DNA of 64,000 bases, from assembly GCA_039720395.1 (NCBI GenBank), contig CM077831.1, positions 10,094,333-10,158,332 on the forward strand, in the 5' to 3' direction. Positions 22,251 through 34,167 of this stretch are shown here, one piece after another. A program made the translations under genes and the position numbers. The notes below the pieces were generated by a model. It saw only the letters and a program-made list of their open reading frames with translations, made no database searches and was not told where the DNA came from. Numbering within the stretch: position 1 is the first letter of the stretch; every line of letters begins with the position of its first letter. This stretch comes from Liquidambar formosana (Eukaryota; Streptophyta; Magnoliopsida; Saxifragales; Altingiaceae).

Positions 22251-23708
22251 TATTGGCCTAAGTGGTTTTTAATACCATTGATTTTGATTATAGCAATGCA
22301 TAAGAAAGTCTCAAGTTCTAATGATTTCAAATTAAGCATAAGACAAGTGAAATCCAAACTATAGCGAATCACTTGACTTAATACAGGCATAGCGCAAATA
22401 TGGACATCAAAAAGAATTGATAATAAAGCCAAAAAGAAGAACAAGTGAAGTCATATAGGATTTGATGTAAGATTGATCCAATTTAATGCTCATTTGTGAG
22501 TTAAGGGCTTTAAGTTCATGCATTAACTTGGTAACACTTAAAAAGAACCAAAACTATCATGATTAGAGTCCTTTGACTCATAGAAGTGACCCATTGAAAA
22601 TTAAGTCTTAAGCTCTTTATTTTAGTTTTTACTACAGAGCTTTAAGACGTTTTAAAGATATTTAAACATCTACAATCTGATTAAAACGTCTAAAAAATTG
22701 TTGAAGACGTCTGAATCATGATTAATATGTCTAAAATAAGTTTACGACGTCTAAAGAATAAGGCCCAAAAATACACCTTATCTGATTTTTTAAGATGCCT
22801 GTTTAAGACGTCTGAATAAGAGTTTAAGACGTCTAAAATTGGCTTAAGACGTCTAAAATATAAAAGACCAAAACTGCATCCTCTCTAATCTTTTAAGACG
22901 TGTAAATAAGACGTCTTAAAGAGGTTTAAGACATCTGAAATGAGTTTAAGATGTCTGAATCATCGTGAACAATGACCTTGAAAAACCTCTATAGAAAACA
23001 GTCCTCTGGTCTTTTAAGACGCCTTAATCAGACGTCTTAAACAGAATCAGACGTCTTAAATGGATTTCAAACATCTAAATCTCTTAGGACTGACACATAA
23101 GGGCTAGTTTTTCAAACAGTCTTTTGAGCATTAAATGCCCACCAAATCATCTTTCCTAGTATTTATTGCTATAGGACGGTCATATTGACCCTTTGGGCTA
23201 TATATACAAGTGTTAAACTCATTTATGAGTATTCATTGAGCTACAAACAAGATTATCAATTATAAACCCTAAATTCTCTTGTGAGCATTCATTAAGATTC
23301 AATCAATAGCTGAGTGTGCCTTCAATAGCAGTGTATCTACTCTTTTGAGAGAGTTTCTTTAGCACAAAAACAAACTCGATCCATTCATCATGTATCAAAG
23401 GGTTAAGAGAACCCCCAATTTGTAAGTACTTGAAGAGTACTCTTGGTTGTATAAAGGTTTGCTGCTCCACCTTGAAGGAGAGTGATAGTGGATTGGTGAA
23501 TCCTCAAGCAAGCTCTTGAGGTGAGGACGTAGGCGGGAAGCCGAACCTCGTTAACATCATTTGCATTCTCTTCCTCTTAACCTCTTTATTATTGCTTGTT
23601 TTTGTATTTATTCTTACTTGCAATAATTTGATTTTGAGTTTTCAACTAGTTTTAATTTGGCCAATAACCCTATTGAACTCGCTCTAGGGTTATATATTTG
23701 GGACAACA
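22251..23708 (+). repeat. Element I 5' LTR
   Basis: A 1458-bp LTR. Its upstream half holds the GACGTC array (22640-23060). A TATA box follows in GGGCTATATATACAAG (about 23196-23211). The transcript would start shortly after that. Confidence 0.9.
22640..23060 (+). promoter_or_regulatory. GACGTC palindrome array in the element I LTR promoter
   Basis: The word TTTAAGACGTCTGAAA and close variants recur about 18 times. Eight contain an exact GACGTC; others are GACATC, GATGTC, AACGTC or GACGCC. GACGTC is the C-box core bound by plant bZIP factors (known). The array lies 140-560 bp upstream of the TATA box, so it is a good candidate enhancer. The 3' LTR has the same array (31300-31665) with five exact copies. 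Confidence 0.7.
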
Positions 23709-23710
23709 AT

Positions 23711-23723
23711 TAGTATCAGAGCC
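23711..23723 (+). other. Element I primer-binding site
   Basis: TAGTATCAGAGCC follows the LTR end after two bases. This is the initiator-Met tRNA site with one change from the usual TGGTATCAGAGCC. Confidence 0.75.
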
Positions 23724-23764
23724 TAACCTCATGCATTTGACATATTTGTCTTGCGAGGAGCGAT

Positions 23765-25462
23765 ATGGCCAACTATAGTGGTAACGGATTCACTGAAGGA
23801 CAATCGTCCAATAGACCACCTCTTTTTAATGGAGATGCCTATCTATACAATTTCTGGAAAATTAGAATGCAAATCTTTATTCAATCCACTAGTTATGAGT
23901 TATGGAATATAACTTATAAGGGTCCTTTGATCCCTACTAAAGTGGTAGATAAGGTTACACTTCCTAAAGTTCCACAAGAATACTGATCACAAGTCACTTG
24001 AACTAAATTCTAAGGCCATTGGCTTATTATATTGTGCTCTAACTAATGATGAATTTAGCAAAATTTCTAGGTGCACTAGCGCCAAAGAGATATAAGATAC
24101 TTTAGAAGTCACCTATGAAGGAACTCTCAAGTGAAAGAAGCTAAGATTAATATGCTCGTTTGTGAATATGAAATGTTCAAAATGAAAAAGGATAAATCCA
24201 CTAGATAAATGTTTGCTCGTTTTAATGCTATTAAAAATCCTTTGAATTCTTTTAGCAAAATTTATCCTAACTTCGAATTGGTGAGAAAAATTCTTAGAAG
24301 CTTGCCAAAGGAATGGGATACATTCACAACGGCTGTGCTTCAATCAAAGGAACTCGGTTCAATGACTCTAAGTGACCTTGATAGAAGCCTAGTCACTCAA
24401 GAGTTTATGTTCAAGGCACGTAAAGTAAGTAAAAGCAAGACTTCCAAGAGCTTAGCCCTCAAAACCTCACATGATGAAGAAGAACCATCAAATGAAGAAT
24501 GTGAAAATGAGGAAGAAGAAGATATAGCTTTCATATCTTAAAAGCTCAAGAGGTTCTTTTCTAGAAGAAATCAAAGAAGGAGATTTAACAAGGGTGACTC
24601 CTCCAAAAGAGTTCCAAATAGAGGAGAGACCATTAATAGAGAACCTCAAGTGTGCTTTGAATGCAAAAAGCTCAAACACATCAAGATAAATTGTCCTCAA
24701 CTCAACAACAACCACAACAAGACAAATCACAACAACAACAACTTCAAGGCTTTCATCGTCACTTGGGATGATAAAGCCAATAGTGATGAAGAAGATAAGG
24801 AGATCTCTTGTGATTAAGAAGTTGCAAACTTTTGTCTTATGGCAAAAGAAAATGAGGTAATCGAACCTAACTCTATTGATTATCCTATAGAAGAACCTCC
24901 TACTTATGAAGAATTGCAAGATGTCCTTAAAGATACTTTTCTTGAATTAAAAAGATTTTCTCACAAAAACAATGATTTGAAAAAGAATATCACAATTCTT
25001 CAAGAAAAATTAGATGCCTTGAAAATTGAAATTTTAGAATTAAAAGGTAAGATAGACTCACCCCCTAACATCTCTCAATCTAGTCTTGAAAATGAAAACA
25101 CTTCATTGAAAGAAAAGATTGAAGACTTGACTAATATCTTGGCCAAGTTTACTAATGGAAGAGATAACTTGGATAAGATATTAACTAGTCAACGATGGTA
25201 CTTTGACAAAGCAGGAATTGGTTATCAAGAACATGTTAAACAAAAATCCTACATAAATTTCTTTTCTAAGCCTAATGTCTGTAGCACACCTAAATTCTTA
25301 TGTTCCTATTGTAATAAAGATGGATATAATTTCTACACTTGTAACATGAAAAGGAAGCCTAAAGGTTTCCTCAAGAAGGTGTGGGTAGTTAAGGAAATTT
25401 CACCACCTTTGGCTAACACATATAGACCCAAGAAAGCATGGGTACCGAAGAAAGTTACTTGA
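23765..25462 (+). pseudogene. SIRE-type gag (element I)
   Basis: It begins with the typical start of SIRE Gag: ATG, then PPLFNGDAYLYNFWKIRM. A frame change and stops follow from 23984. The Gag core is readable at 24209-24540 (LRSLPKEWDTFTTAV). A complete CCHC knuckle, CFECKKLKHIKINC, lies at about 24655-24700. The C-terminal part is open at 24839-25462. It has a predicted coiled coil (LKRFSHKNNDLKKNITILQE onward) and a second knuckle, CSYCNKDGYNFYTC, with Tyr in place of His. The long, coiled-coil Gag is a lineage mark. Confidence 0.85.
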
Positions 25463-25509
25463 GGTTGTTGTGTAGGTATGCTTAAAGTCTTCAAGTAATA
25501 ACAAATGAT

Positions 25510-26410
25510 TTCTTGATAGTGGATGCTCAAGGCACATGACTGGTGATAGATCAAAGTTCGTCTCTTTGAAGCCCAAAGATCGCGGCTTCGTGACATTTGG
25601 AGACAATGCTAAGGGTAAAATAATTAGTATTTGCAAGGTTGGTAAGAATTCCTCACTTTGTGTTGAAAATGTTTTATTAGTTGATGGTTTAAAACATAAT
25701 CTCTTTAGCATTAGTCAATTATGTGATAAAAGTTATAGGGTTACTTTTAAATCTAATGAGTGCATAATTGAAGATGATAATAAGACCCTATTTGTTGCAT
25801 ATAGGATTAGTAACATCTATGCTATAGAGTTTAAAGAAATTGCATTACAAAATGTACATTGCTTCTCCGCTTTAAACAAAAATCATTGGTTATGGCATAG
25901 AAAACTTGGATAGGCAAATATGGATTTGATTTCAAAACTTTCTAGGCATGAACTTGTAAAAGGTTTACCAAAAGCAAAATTTACAAAAAATAGAATTTTT
26001 AGTGCATGCCAATTCGGAAAAAAAACCAAGTCTTCCTTCAAAACAAAAACTCATATTTCAACTACAAGACCTTTGCAATTTATTCATATGGACTTATTTG
26101 GACCTATTGCTATTGCAAGTCTTGGAAGAAAACACTATGCATTTGTAATTATTGATGATTACTCTAGATATACATAGGTGTTCTTCCTTGCATATAAAGA
26201 TGAGACTCATGCTACACTTGTAACATAATAGAAGAGTCCAAAATGAGAAAGGCTATACCATTACATATGTCAGAAGTGATAGGGAGAGTGAATTTGTCAA
26301 TAAGGATATTGAACATTATTGTGATGAGAATGGTTTTGGTCACAATTTCTTCGCTCCTAGAACTCCTCAACAAAATGGTGTGGTTGAAAGAAAGAACACT
26401 TAAAAAAAAT
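25510..26410 (+). pseudogene. Copia protease and integrase (element I)
   Basis: The protease active site LDSGCSRHMTGD lies at about 25515-25550. The GAG-pre-integrase part ends NHWLWHRKLG, followed by TAG (25911-25913). The zinc-binding ACQFGKK near 26005 has kept only one of its two Cys. The integrase core keeps the first Asp in MDLFGP (about 26090), the second in IIDDYSR (about 26150) and the Glu in QQNGVVERKN (about 26370). Stops at 26175 and elsewhere break it. It is recognisable and inactive. Confidence 0.85.
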
Positions 26411-28646
26411 GTCTAGAACCATGCTTAATGAACATTCATTACCTCAATATTTTTGAGTTGATGCCGTTAATACTTCATGCTATGTAATGAATAGAGTGCT
26501 ATTAAGATCTAAAATTGGTAAGACTCCTTATGAATCGTGGAATGATAAGAAACCTAACATAGGTTACTTTAAGGGCTTTGGTTGTAAATGATTTATATTG
26601 AATGATAGAGATAAACTTTCCAAATTTGATTTTAATCCAATGAAGTTGTATTTCTTGGTTATTCTATGAAGAGTAAAGCATATAGAGTCTTTAACAAGAA
26701 AACTTTAACCGTTCAAGAATCTATGCATGTTGTATTTGATGAAACTAACCCTCTTGCCACAAAGAGATATGTGGATGATGATGATGATATAAGTACAAGC
26801 TTGCAATAACAGGTTGAAAACTTAAATCTAAATGACAAGTAAAACCTACAAGCTTGAATCTAAACGACAAGCAAGACCTACAAGACAAAGGCAAGGAAAA
26901 AGAAGAAGATGAAGTCATTAAAGTCAAGAAATTGGAAAAAGAAGTTGAAATTGAAAATGCTCTTCTTCATCCGGATGTCACCAAGACTTGGAAATTTGTG
27001 AGGAATCATCCTAAAGATCAAATCTTAGGTGAACCCTTACATGGGGTAAGAACTCATTCTTCCATGAGAAACATTTGTGATCATCTGGCCTTTTTATCTC
27101 AAATTGAACCTAAAAATATTAATGAGGCCGAAAATGATGAATCATGGATTCTTGCTATGCAAGAAGAACTCAACCAATTTGAAAGGAACAAGTTTTGAAC
27201 CTTGGTTCCTAGACCACATGACCATGGTGTAATAGGCACTAAGTGGGTTTATAGAAACAAGAAAGATGAGTCAGGTACCATTGTAAGAAACAAGGCACAA
27301 TTAGTTGCCTAAGGTCTCAATCAACAAGAAGGTAGTGATTATGATGAAATTTATGCACCAATTGCTAAGCTTGAAGTTATTAAGATGCTACTTGCGTTTG
27401 CATGTCATAAAGATTTCAAGCTATTTCAAATGGATATTGAGAGTGCTTTCTTAAATGGTTTTATTGAGGAGGAAGTTTATGTTAAACAACCTCCTGGTTT
27501 TGAAAGTCATGAATTTCCAAACCATGTGTTTAAATTAACAAAAGTTTTATTTGGTTTCAAACGAGCTCCTAGAGCTTGGTATAAGAGACTTAGTGGATTT
27601 CTAATTAAAAATGGTTTTAAAAGAAGAAAACTTGACACCACCCTTTTTATCAAAACCATTGATAAGGATATGCTTATTGTTCAAATATACGTTGATGATA
27701 TTATATTTGGTTCTACTAATGAAAGTTTATGTAAGAATTTTGCTAAAGTCATGCAAGAATAATTCGAAATGAGCATAATGGGTGAACTTAACTTCTTCTT
27801 TGGACTATAAATAAAGCAAACAAAGGAAGGAACTTTCCTAAATCAATCCAAATATGTCAAAGATTTAATTAAGAAGTATATATTGGAAGATAGAAGGAAT
27901 TTCGCCACTCCTTTGAGCACTTCCATCAAACTTGAAAAGGATGAGAAGGGTAAATCCGTGGATCAAAAGAAATACTGAGGTATGATTGGTAGTTTACTTT
28001 ATCTCACTGCTAGTAGACCAGATATCATGTATAGCGTATGTTTATGTGCTAGATATCAATCATGTCTTAAAGAATCCCACATGCTTGCCGTTAAATGCAT
28101 ATTTAAATATCTTAGTGGCACTATTAATCTTAGCATATGGTATCCTAAATTCACATAATTTGATATGCTTAGTTATTCCAATGCAGACTTTGCCGATGCA
28201 AAGATGGTCATAAAAGCACAAGTGGGACTTGTCACTTCTTTGGACATTCCCTAGTTTCTTGGTTTAGCAAGAAGCAAACTTCGATTGCTCTTTCTACAAC
28301 CGAAGCCGAATATCTAGTGGCCGGTAGTTGTTGTGTACAAGTGTTTTACATAAAACAACAACTTGAGGACTTTGGATTTCATTATGATCATATTCCCATA
28401 AAATGTGATAATATAAGTGCAATTAATCTAACTAAGAACCCCATACAACATTCATGCACCAAACACATTGAAATTAAACATCACTCTATTCGAGATCATG
28501 TACAAAAAGGGGATGTTGAGATTGATTTCATTGGTACAGAACACCAATTGGTAGATATCTTTACAAAACCTCTTCAAGAAGATAGGTTTAATTTCATAAA
28601 ACGTGAACTTGGTATGTGTTTGAGTGATGATTTGTGTTTAAGCTAA
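26410..28646 (+). pseudogene. Copia reverse transcriptase and RNase H (element I)
   Basis: Recognisable segments: SWILAMQEELNQFERN (about 27140), TKWVYRNKKDESG (about 27240), FQMDIESAFLNG (about 27425), the catalytic YVDDIIFGST (about 27690-27720), and LTASRPDIMYSVC (about 28003). RNase H ends with KHIEIKHHSIRDHV at about 28465. A clean C-terminal ORF covers 28317-28646 and ends LGMCLSDDLCLS. At least eight stops or frame changes lie in between. In an intact copy this enzyme copies element RNA into DNA. Confidence 0.88.
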
Positions 28647-28675
28647 TAATTTTTCAAAAAAAAAATTTACATGTT

Positions 28676-28905
28676 TAAGACGTCTTAAAATTTTTTAGAC
28701 GTCTTAAAATTTGTTCAAACGCCTTAAAAACCACATAAGACATCTTAAAACTTCATAGCTTTTAATCTATTTTTTGGCTCTATGGAAATTTCAAATACCT
28801 ATTTCAGATGTCTGAAACTTATTGTCACATCTGATTTCATCGGGATGACTTTTCATTTTCCCCGTGGATTTTAGGTGTCTCAAATCGATTCAGACATCTA
28901 AATTC
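28676..28905 (+). promoter_or_regulatory. Second GACGTC-type array between pol and the extra ORF
   Basis: Two exact GACGTC palindromes (28679-28684, 28698-28703) and several variants (GACATC, GATGTC, AACGCC, GGTGTC) lie directly after pol. They resemble the LTR array. A C/T-rich tract (29036-29095) then precedes the ATG at 29100, much like a plant 5' UTR. This may be a duplicated LTR-like control region, or decayed LTR sequence. Confidence 0.5.
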
Positions 28906-29099
28906 GGTACAGTTTATACACTTTTTTTGGCCCTAATTTGTTTTAAACTCTTCCACTTCGCGGGCTTTACATCTTCTTCTTCCTTTTCACCTCCCTCACA
29001 AAAAAAACCCTAACCCTACTTTTTCTTTCCACAAAACCCTCTCTCTCTTTCTCTCTTTCTCTCTCTCTCTCTTTCTCTCTCTCTCCAACATATCCACCC

Positions 29100-30596
29100 A
29101 TGGTGCGAATAAAGAAAGTTATTCCTCCAACGGGAACAAAATGGGATGGTGATGGGGATCCCATCCCTCCACCACTACTGGTGCCACCACCATCCACCAT
29201 TATCAGCGCAGGTTTGTCTTGCAAGAAACATTCAATTGCCGACACTACCAAAAGAAAATGGAAAGGGACTCAAACCCCTCGTGCTCCCAGAAAGCAAAGC
29301 TCTTCCAATCCTCCACTGCTAGGATCACCTATAGAAACCTCCTTAAGCTCCACCGCCACCGCCACCTTGACTTCCACCAAGACACCTTGATTATGACTCC
29401 GGGAATGAGCCGAATGAGCTTAAGACACAGGCACCAGCCGATGCACCTGCTCAACCCATCACCGACGCCTTTCTCATCGATTCGATGCAACTCGCACCCT
29501 TTTTCTCACCTGATTCATTGATCAAAAAATCATCTACCCTAAAGTGATTAAACTTGAATTTCTATCAAAATGCTTTCCTAACATTGTCCACCTCTTCCAA
29601 TCTATCAGTCTTTATGATTTCATTTATCTCTCCCTTCCTGAGTACTCCAATTATGTGCAATTATTCTATGCTAATTTTGAAATGAAAAAGCTTAGGACAC
29701 TTCATTTGTATATGGCACACACATCTCCCTCACTTCTTCTCAATCAAATTTTTAATGTACCATTCGGAGGAGTTGCTATCCAAGATAAGAACCAATAGCC
29801 TCGGGTCGACGATTTTGACAAAATTAAAGCACTTAAACTTATCAGTGGTGACAATTCCATCACTTCTTATGCTAAAATTCCCATCCCCAAACTAACCCTC
29901 GAGTGCAACCTTGTTTATAAAATTATTTCTAACAATATTTTACCTCGTAGTGGTAGTAGAGACCACGTCTCTTACACTAGCGTGTGTCTTCTTTGGTGTA
30001 TTCTCACTAGCACACCTCTTGACCTTGGACATCTCATGATCTACCACATGTTTTCTTCTCACAAATATGCCAAGAGTCCTCTCCCTTATGGCGTTACCCT
30101 CACTTCTATTTTCATTTGCTTCCAAGTGCCCCTGTAATTTGGTATTACCACCAAAGTACCTACTCACAAAGATGAGATAAGTACTTATATATTAGGATTG
30201 ATGGGCTGTGAGCTGAGAGATGATTCATGGGTTATCAAGCCCACTGGTCCTGTTCCTCCACCTCTCAAACCTTCTTCTTTATCCATGCCTCCACTTCTTT
30301 CCTCTGATCCTACCTTTGAAGATCTTGATCCCCTTCTTTTTCATCCCACAGATGAGGCTGCTTGCCCTTCTTCCCTTTCTCCCACTCCGTCACACCCCTC
30401 TGCTCACTCTGCTTCTCATGATACCTTTTCCTCAGCTTCTCCCTCCATCAAAGATCTCTTTCTTTCTCTTTCCCACCAGATGTCAGATTTGAAGAAGTAT
30501 GTGCATCGCAAATTGGAAGTCATGCATGATCGCTTTAATGAGTTGGCTGGAGACATCAAGGATGTGAAGACCTTTCAGGCAATTCTAGCCCAATAG
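29100..30596 (+). pseudogene. Extra ORF after pol (env-like position) of element I
   Basis: One frame starts at 29100 (MVRIKKVIPPTGTKWD), stops at 29388, and is readable again from about 29490 to 30596 with stops only at 29796 and about 30136. The middle has EYSNYVQLFYANFE and ILPRSGSRDHVSY. These resemble the 'putative plant transposon protein' domain (PF20167-like, from memory). The end is rich in Pro and Ser (about 30240-30450), then a probable coiled coil from DLFLSLSHQMSDLKKYV. SIRE elements are known for an env-like ORF here with a Pro-rich part and coiled coil. No transmembrane segment is evident. Function is unknown. Confidence 0.65.
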
Positions 30597-30898
30597 CTAC
30601 AACACTTATCTCCACCCCTCTTGATTCTTTTTTATGTTGACAAAGGAGGAGAAATCGTAGTTGTTTTGATGTTTTTAGGTTTTTGGGAAATTGATGTATT
30701 TGGAAACATTTTGTGTATACACAGCATGGTTATCATTTTGAATGAAATATGTTGTTATCATTTTATTGGAACATTTGTGCTTACTATATTAAATTATTAC
30801 ATTTAATATCTATGCACATGGATAGGGGGAGAAAAATGCTATGAATATCAAAATTAATTTATTTCCTCCCAAAAAGACATCTATGAATTGTCATCATC

Positions 30899-30912
30899 AA
30901 AAAGGGGGAGAT
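30899..30912 (+). other. Element I polypurine tract
   Basis: AAAAAGGGGGAGAT stands directly before the 3' LTR, the typical SIRE purine tract. Confidence 0.85.
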
Positions 30913-32299
30913 TATTGGCCCAAATGGTTTTAATACTATTGATTTTGATGATAACAATGCATAAGAAAGTCTTAAATTCTAATGATTTCAAATTAAGCAA
31001 AAGATAGGTGAAATTCAAGCTACAACAAATCACTTGACTTAATATAGGCATAGCGCAAGTATGGACATCAAAAAGAATTGACAATAAAGCCAAAAAGAAG
31101 AATAAGTGAAGTCATATAGGATTTGATGTAAGATTAATCCATTTTAATGCTCATTTGTGAGTTAAGGGCTTTAAGTTTATGCATTAACTTGTTAATACTT
31201 AAAAAGAACCAAAACTATCATGATTAGAGTCTTTTGACTCATAAAAGTGACCCATTGAAAATCAAGTCTTAAGCTCTTTATTTCAGTTTTTACTATAAAG
31301 CTTTAAGACATGTTAAAGATATTTAAGACGTCTGAAAAATTGTTTAAGACATCTGAATCAAGATGTATGAAATAGGTTTAAGACGTCTAAAGAATAAGGT
31401 CCAAAAATACACCTTATCTGATTTTTTAAGACGCCTGTTTAAGGCATCTGAATCAGAGTTTAAGACGTCTAAAATTGGCTTAAGACGTCTGAAATATAAA
31501 AGACCAAAATCGCATCCTTTCTGATTTTTTAAGACGTGTAAATAAAACGTCTGAAATGAGTTTAAAACGTCTAAATCATCGTGAACAGTGACCTTAAAAA
31601 ACCTCTATAGAAAACAATCCTCTGGTTTTTAAGACGCCTTAATCAGACGTCTTAAATAGATTTCAGACATCTGAATCTCTTCAGACTAACATATAACGGC
31701 TAGTTTTTCAAACGGTCTTTTGAGTATTAAATGCCCACCAAATCATCTTTCTGGCATTTATTACTATAGAACGGTCATATTGACCCCTTGGGCTATGTAT
31801 ACAAGTGTTAAACTCATTTATGAGTAGTCATTGGGATACAAACAAGATTATCAATTACAAGCCCTAAATTCTCGTGTGAGCATTCATTGAGATTCAATCA
31901 ATAGCTGAGTGTGCCTTCAATAGCTATGTATCTACTCTTTTGAGAGAGTTTCTTTAGCACAAAAACAAACTCCATTCATCTTGTATCAAAGGGTTAAGAG
32001 AACCCCCAATTTGTAAGCACTTGAAGAGTACTCTTGGTTGTATAAAGTTTTGCTACTCCACTTTAAAGGAGAGTAATGGTAGATTGGTGAATTCTCAAGT
32101 GAGCTCTTGAGGTGAGGACGTAAGCAGGAAGCCGAACCTCATTAACATCATTTGCATTCTCTTCCTCTTAACCTCTTTATTATTGCTTGTTCTTGTATTT
32201 ATTCTTACTTGCAATAATTTGATTTTGAATTTGCAATCAGTTATAATTTGGCCAATAACCCTATTCACCCTTTTCTAGGGTTATATATTTGGGACAACA
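30913..32299 (+). repeat. Element I 3' LTR
   Basis: A 1387-bp copy of 22251-23708 with scattered substitutions and small deletions, including one in the GACGTC array. The TATA box is changed to CTATGTATAC. Confidence 0.9.
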
Positions 32300-32340
32300 T
32301 TAGTGAGTTACCTATGGGTTGCCACTTCTTAGGGATATTC
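32300..32340 (+). pseudogene. Gypsy element J, continuation
   Basis: These 41 bases read SELPMG followed by Leu/Arg/Asp-Ile residues after one frame change. This is the conserved Gypsy segment that should directly follow the end of J at 22250. It shows J was contiguous before element I landed. Confidence 0.75.
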
Positions 32341-32762
32341 TATCGCTACCCCAAAAAATAAGGGAAAAGGGATTTTCCGTCGAGTTTGGGACAACCCCGG
32401 GTGGTCCATTCTATGCTGGGTGTGTGTTGAATTCATTTCAAGGGCGCCTTGACTGACTTAGACATGCAAGCATATTTAGAATAATCAAGGCTATGGAGTC
32501 GCCACTAATCAGGGGTTTAAGGATGCAATTGGACATCCTATGGTTAGTTGGAGAGTGGGGTCATCTGAGATCCCAAAATAAGTCCATTTGAGGGCTTATT
32601 AACAAATGGGTCCATTTGAGGTCCATTTGAGAATTGATTAACTCCTAGTGGTATGAGAGACTAAAGATTGAGGGTAAAGGGGTTTGGTTACGAGTGGGGA
32701 AGGTGTGAGGCACCCCACATCGCCCGTTGGAATCCAACGGTTCCTGATTTTAACGATGTTTC
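32341..32762 (-). mobile_element. Gypsy-type LTR A, first segment (3' end of the LTR)
   Basis: It starts TATCGCTACCCC, the complement of the GGGGTAGCGACA end of element C. It contains GGAGTCGCCACTAATC near 32497, a signature I associate with Tat/Ogre-type Gypsy LTRs. It is homologous to 38421-38851 in reverse. It is cut at 32762 by element B and resumes at 48482. Confidence 0.7.
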
Positions 32763-33040
32763 TGTTAGAATTATGCCCTAGAGCCAATCATAGAGATTAT
32801 TGTTTAGGGATTAGGAATAATCATTTGATTTCATTTATGTATATCACTATAGACACCCAAATTTTCCCGGGCCGCCTCCGGACAAAATCAATTAACCCGT
32901 CAATAGTATAATATTAGGTCAAACACGCTCCGCACCTAACTTCATTCATCCTATCCTACCCACTAGGACAAAGCCTTTCCCTGATTCAACCCTAGGCATC
33001 TGAGGCCCAAGAGCCAACAACAGGCACGATACTCGGAAAG

Positions 33041-33850
33041 CCTGAATCGAACCTCTAAATCGATACTAGTTTGTTCGATCTCCAACAATCTTTGATCCAA
33101 CAGTTAATTCAACCGTATGATCTTCAATTCAACATCCCTAGAGCAGTCTAGGATCATTTAATTGAGAATCAGAGGGCACGAGCCCTCCGATCCCCAATTC
33201 ACCCTGAATCGAACCCCTAAATCGGTACTAGGTGGTTCGATCTCCAACAATCTTTGATCCAACGGTCAATTCAACCGTAGAATCTTCAATTCAATATCCT
33301 TAGAGTAGTCTAGGACCATTTAATTGGGAATCAGAGGGCACGAGCCCTCTAATCCCCAATCTCTCCCTGAATCGAACCCCTAAATCGGCACTAGGTAGTT
33401 CGACCTCCAACAATCCTTGATCCCACAGTCAATTCCACCGTAGGATCTTCAATTCAACATCCCTAGAGCGGTCTAGGATCATTTAATTGAGGATCAGAGG
33501 GTACAAACCCTCCGATCCCAATTTCCCCCCAAATTGAACCCCTAAATCGGCACTAGGTAGTTCGATCTCCAACAATCCTTGATCTGACGGCCAATTCAAC
33601 AGTAGGATCTTCAATTCAATATCCCTAGAGCGGTCTAAGACCATTTGATTGGGAATCAGAAGGCATGAGCCCTCCAATCCCCCAAATCACCCAAAACTGA
33701 ACCCCTAATGCAACTTTAGGTGGTTCAATTCTTCAAAATTTCTCATCCAATGGTTAAATCGATCGTTGGATCTTCAATTCAACCCCTCAAGATCAATACA
33801 GGACTATTTGATCGAAGATCGGGCCTCGTTCGGCTCATGATCAACAAAAC
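33041..33850 (+). repeat. 162-bp tandem repeats in LTR C
   Basis: Units start near 33041, 33203, 33366, 33528 and 33691, a period of 162-163 bp. Each carries CTGAATCGAACCCCTAAATC, TTCGATCTCCAACAATC and a TCTTCAATTCAA box. There are four clear copies and one more diverged copy. They lie in the first kilobase of the LTR. Confidence 0.85.
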
Positions 33851-34167
33851 CCTAATTGCAGAGCCCTACGAGCATCATGCTCGCATCCACGCCATTCAAT
33901 ACCATCCTAGAGAGTGCACACTCCACTTTCTGGTCCCAAACCAAGTTTAGGGACCCAAAGTTTCAATCCCCATTCAAGATCAACGGTTGGATTTCACCCG
34001 ATCATCGATCGAACGTGATCGCGCGATCGTACGGCCCCACAGTAGGGCGGACCACCACCATAGGCCCACCTCAGCGGCCCCACACCTTCTAGGAGGTCAC
34101 ACTACCCAAAAACACAAGTTCCCATGTGTGATGATGAGAAATCATCACAAATGTGGGATAAGTGTGC

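Larger units (their letters stand above)
22251..32299 (+). mobile_element. SIRE/Maximus-like Copia retrotransposon I with extra 3' ORF
   Basis: LTRs are 22251-23708 and 30913-32299. Both start TATTGGCC (canonical TG changed to TA) and end GGGACAACA. Flanks are CTAGT (22246-22250) and TTAGT (32300-32304), a 5-bp target duplication with one change. Internal order: primer-binding site, gag with coiled coil, protease, integrase, reverse transcriptase, RNase H, then an extra ORF region of about 2.2 kb, then a purine tract. This layout matches the SIRE lineage. All ORFs carry stops or frameshifts. The LTRs differ by several percent, so the insertion is old. Confidence 0.9.

Noticed and set aside
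22640..23060. CRISPR-like or simple minisatellite array
   Set aside because: The repeats are irregularly spaced, variable and sit in a eukaryotic LTR; promoter sites fit better.
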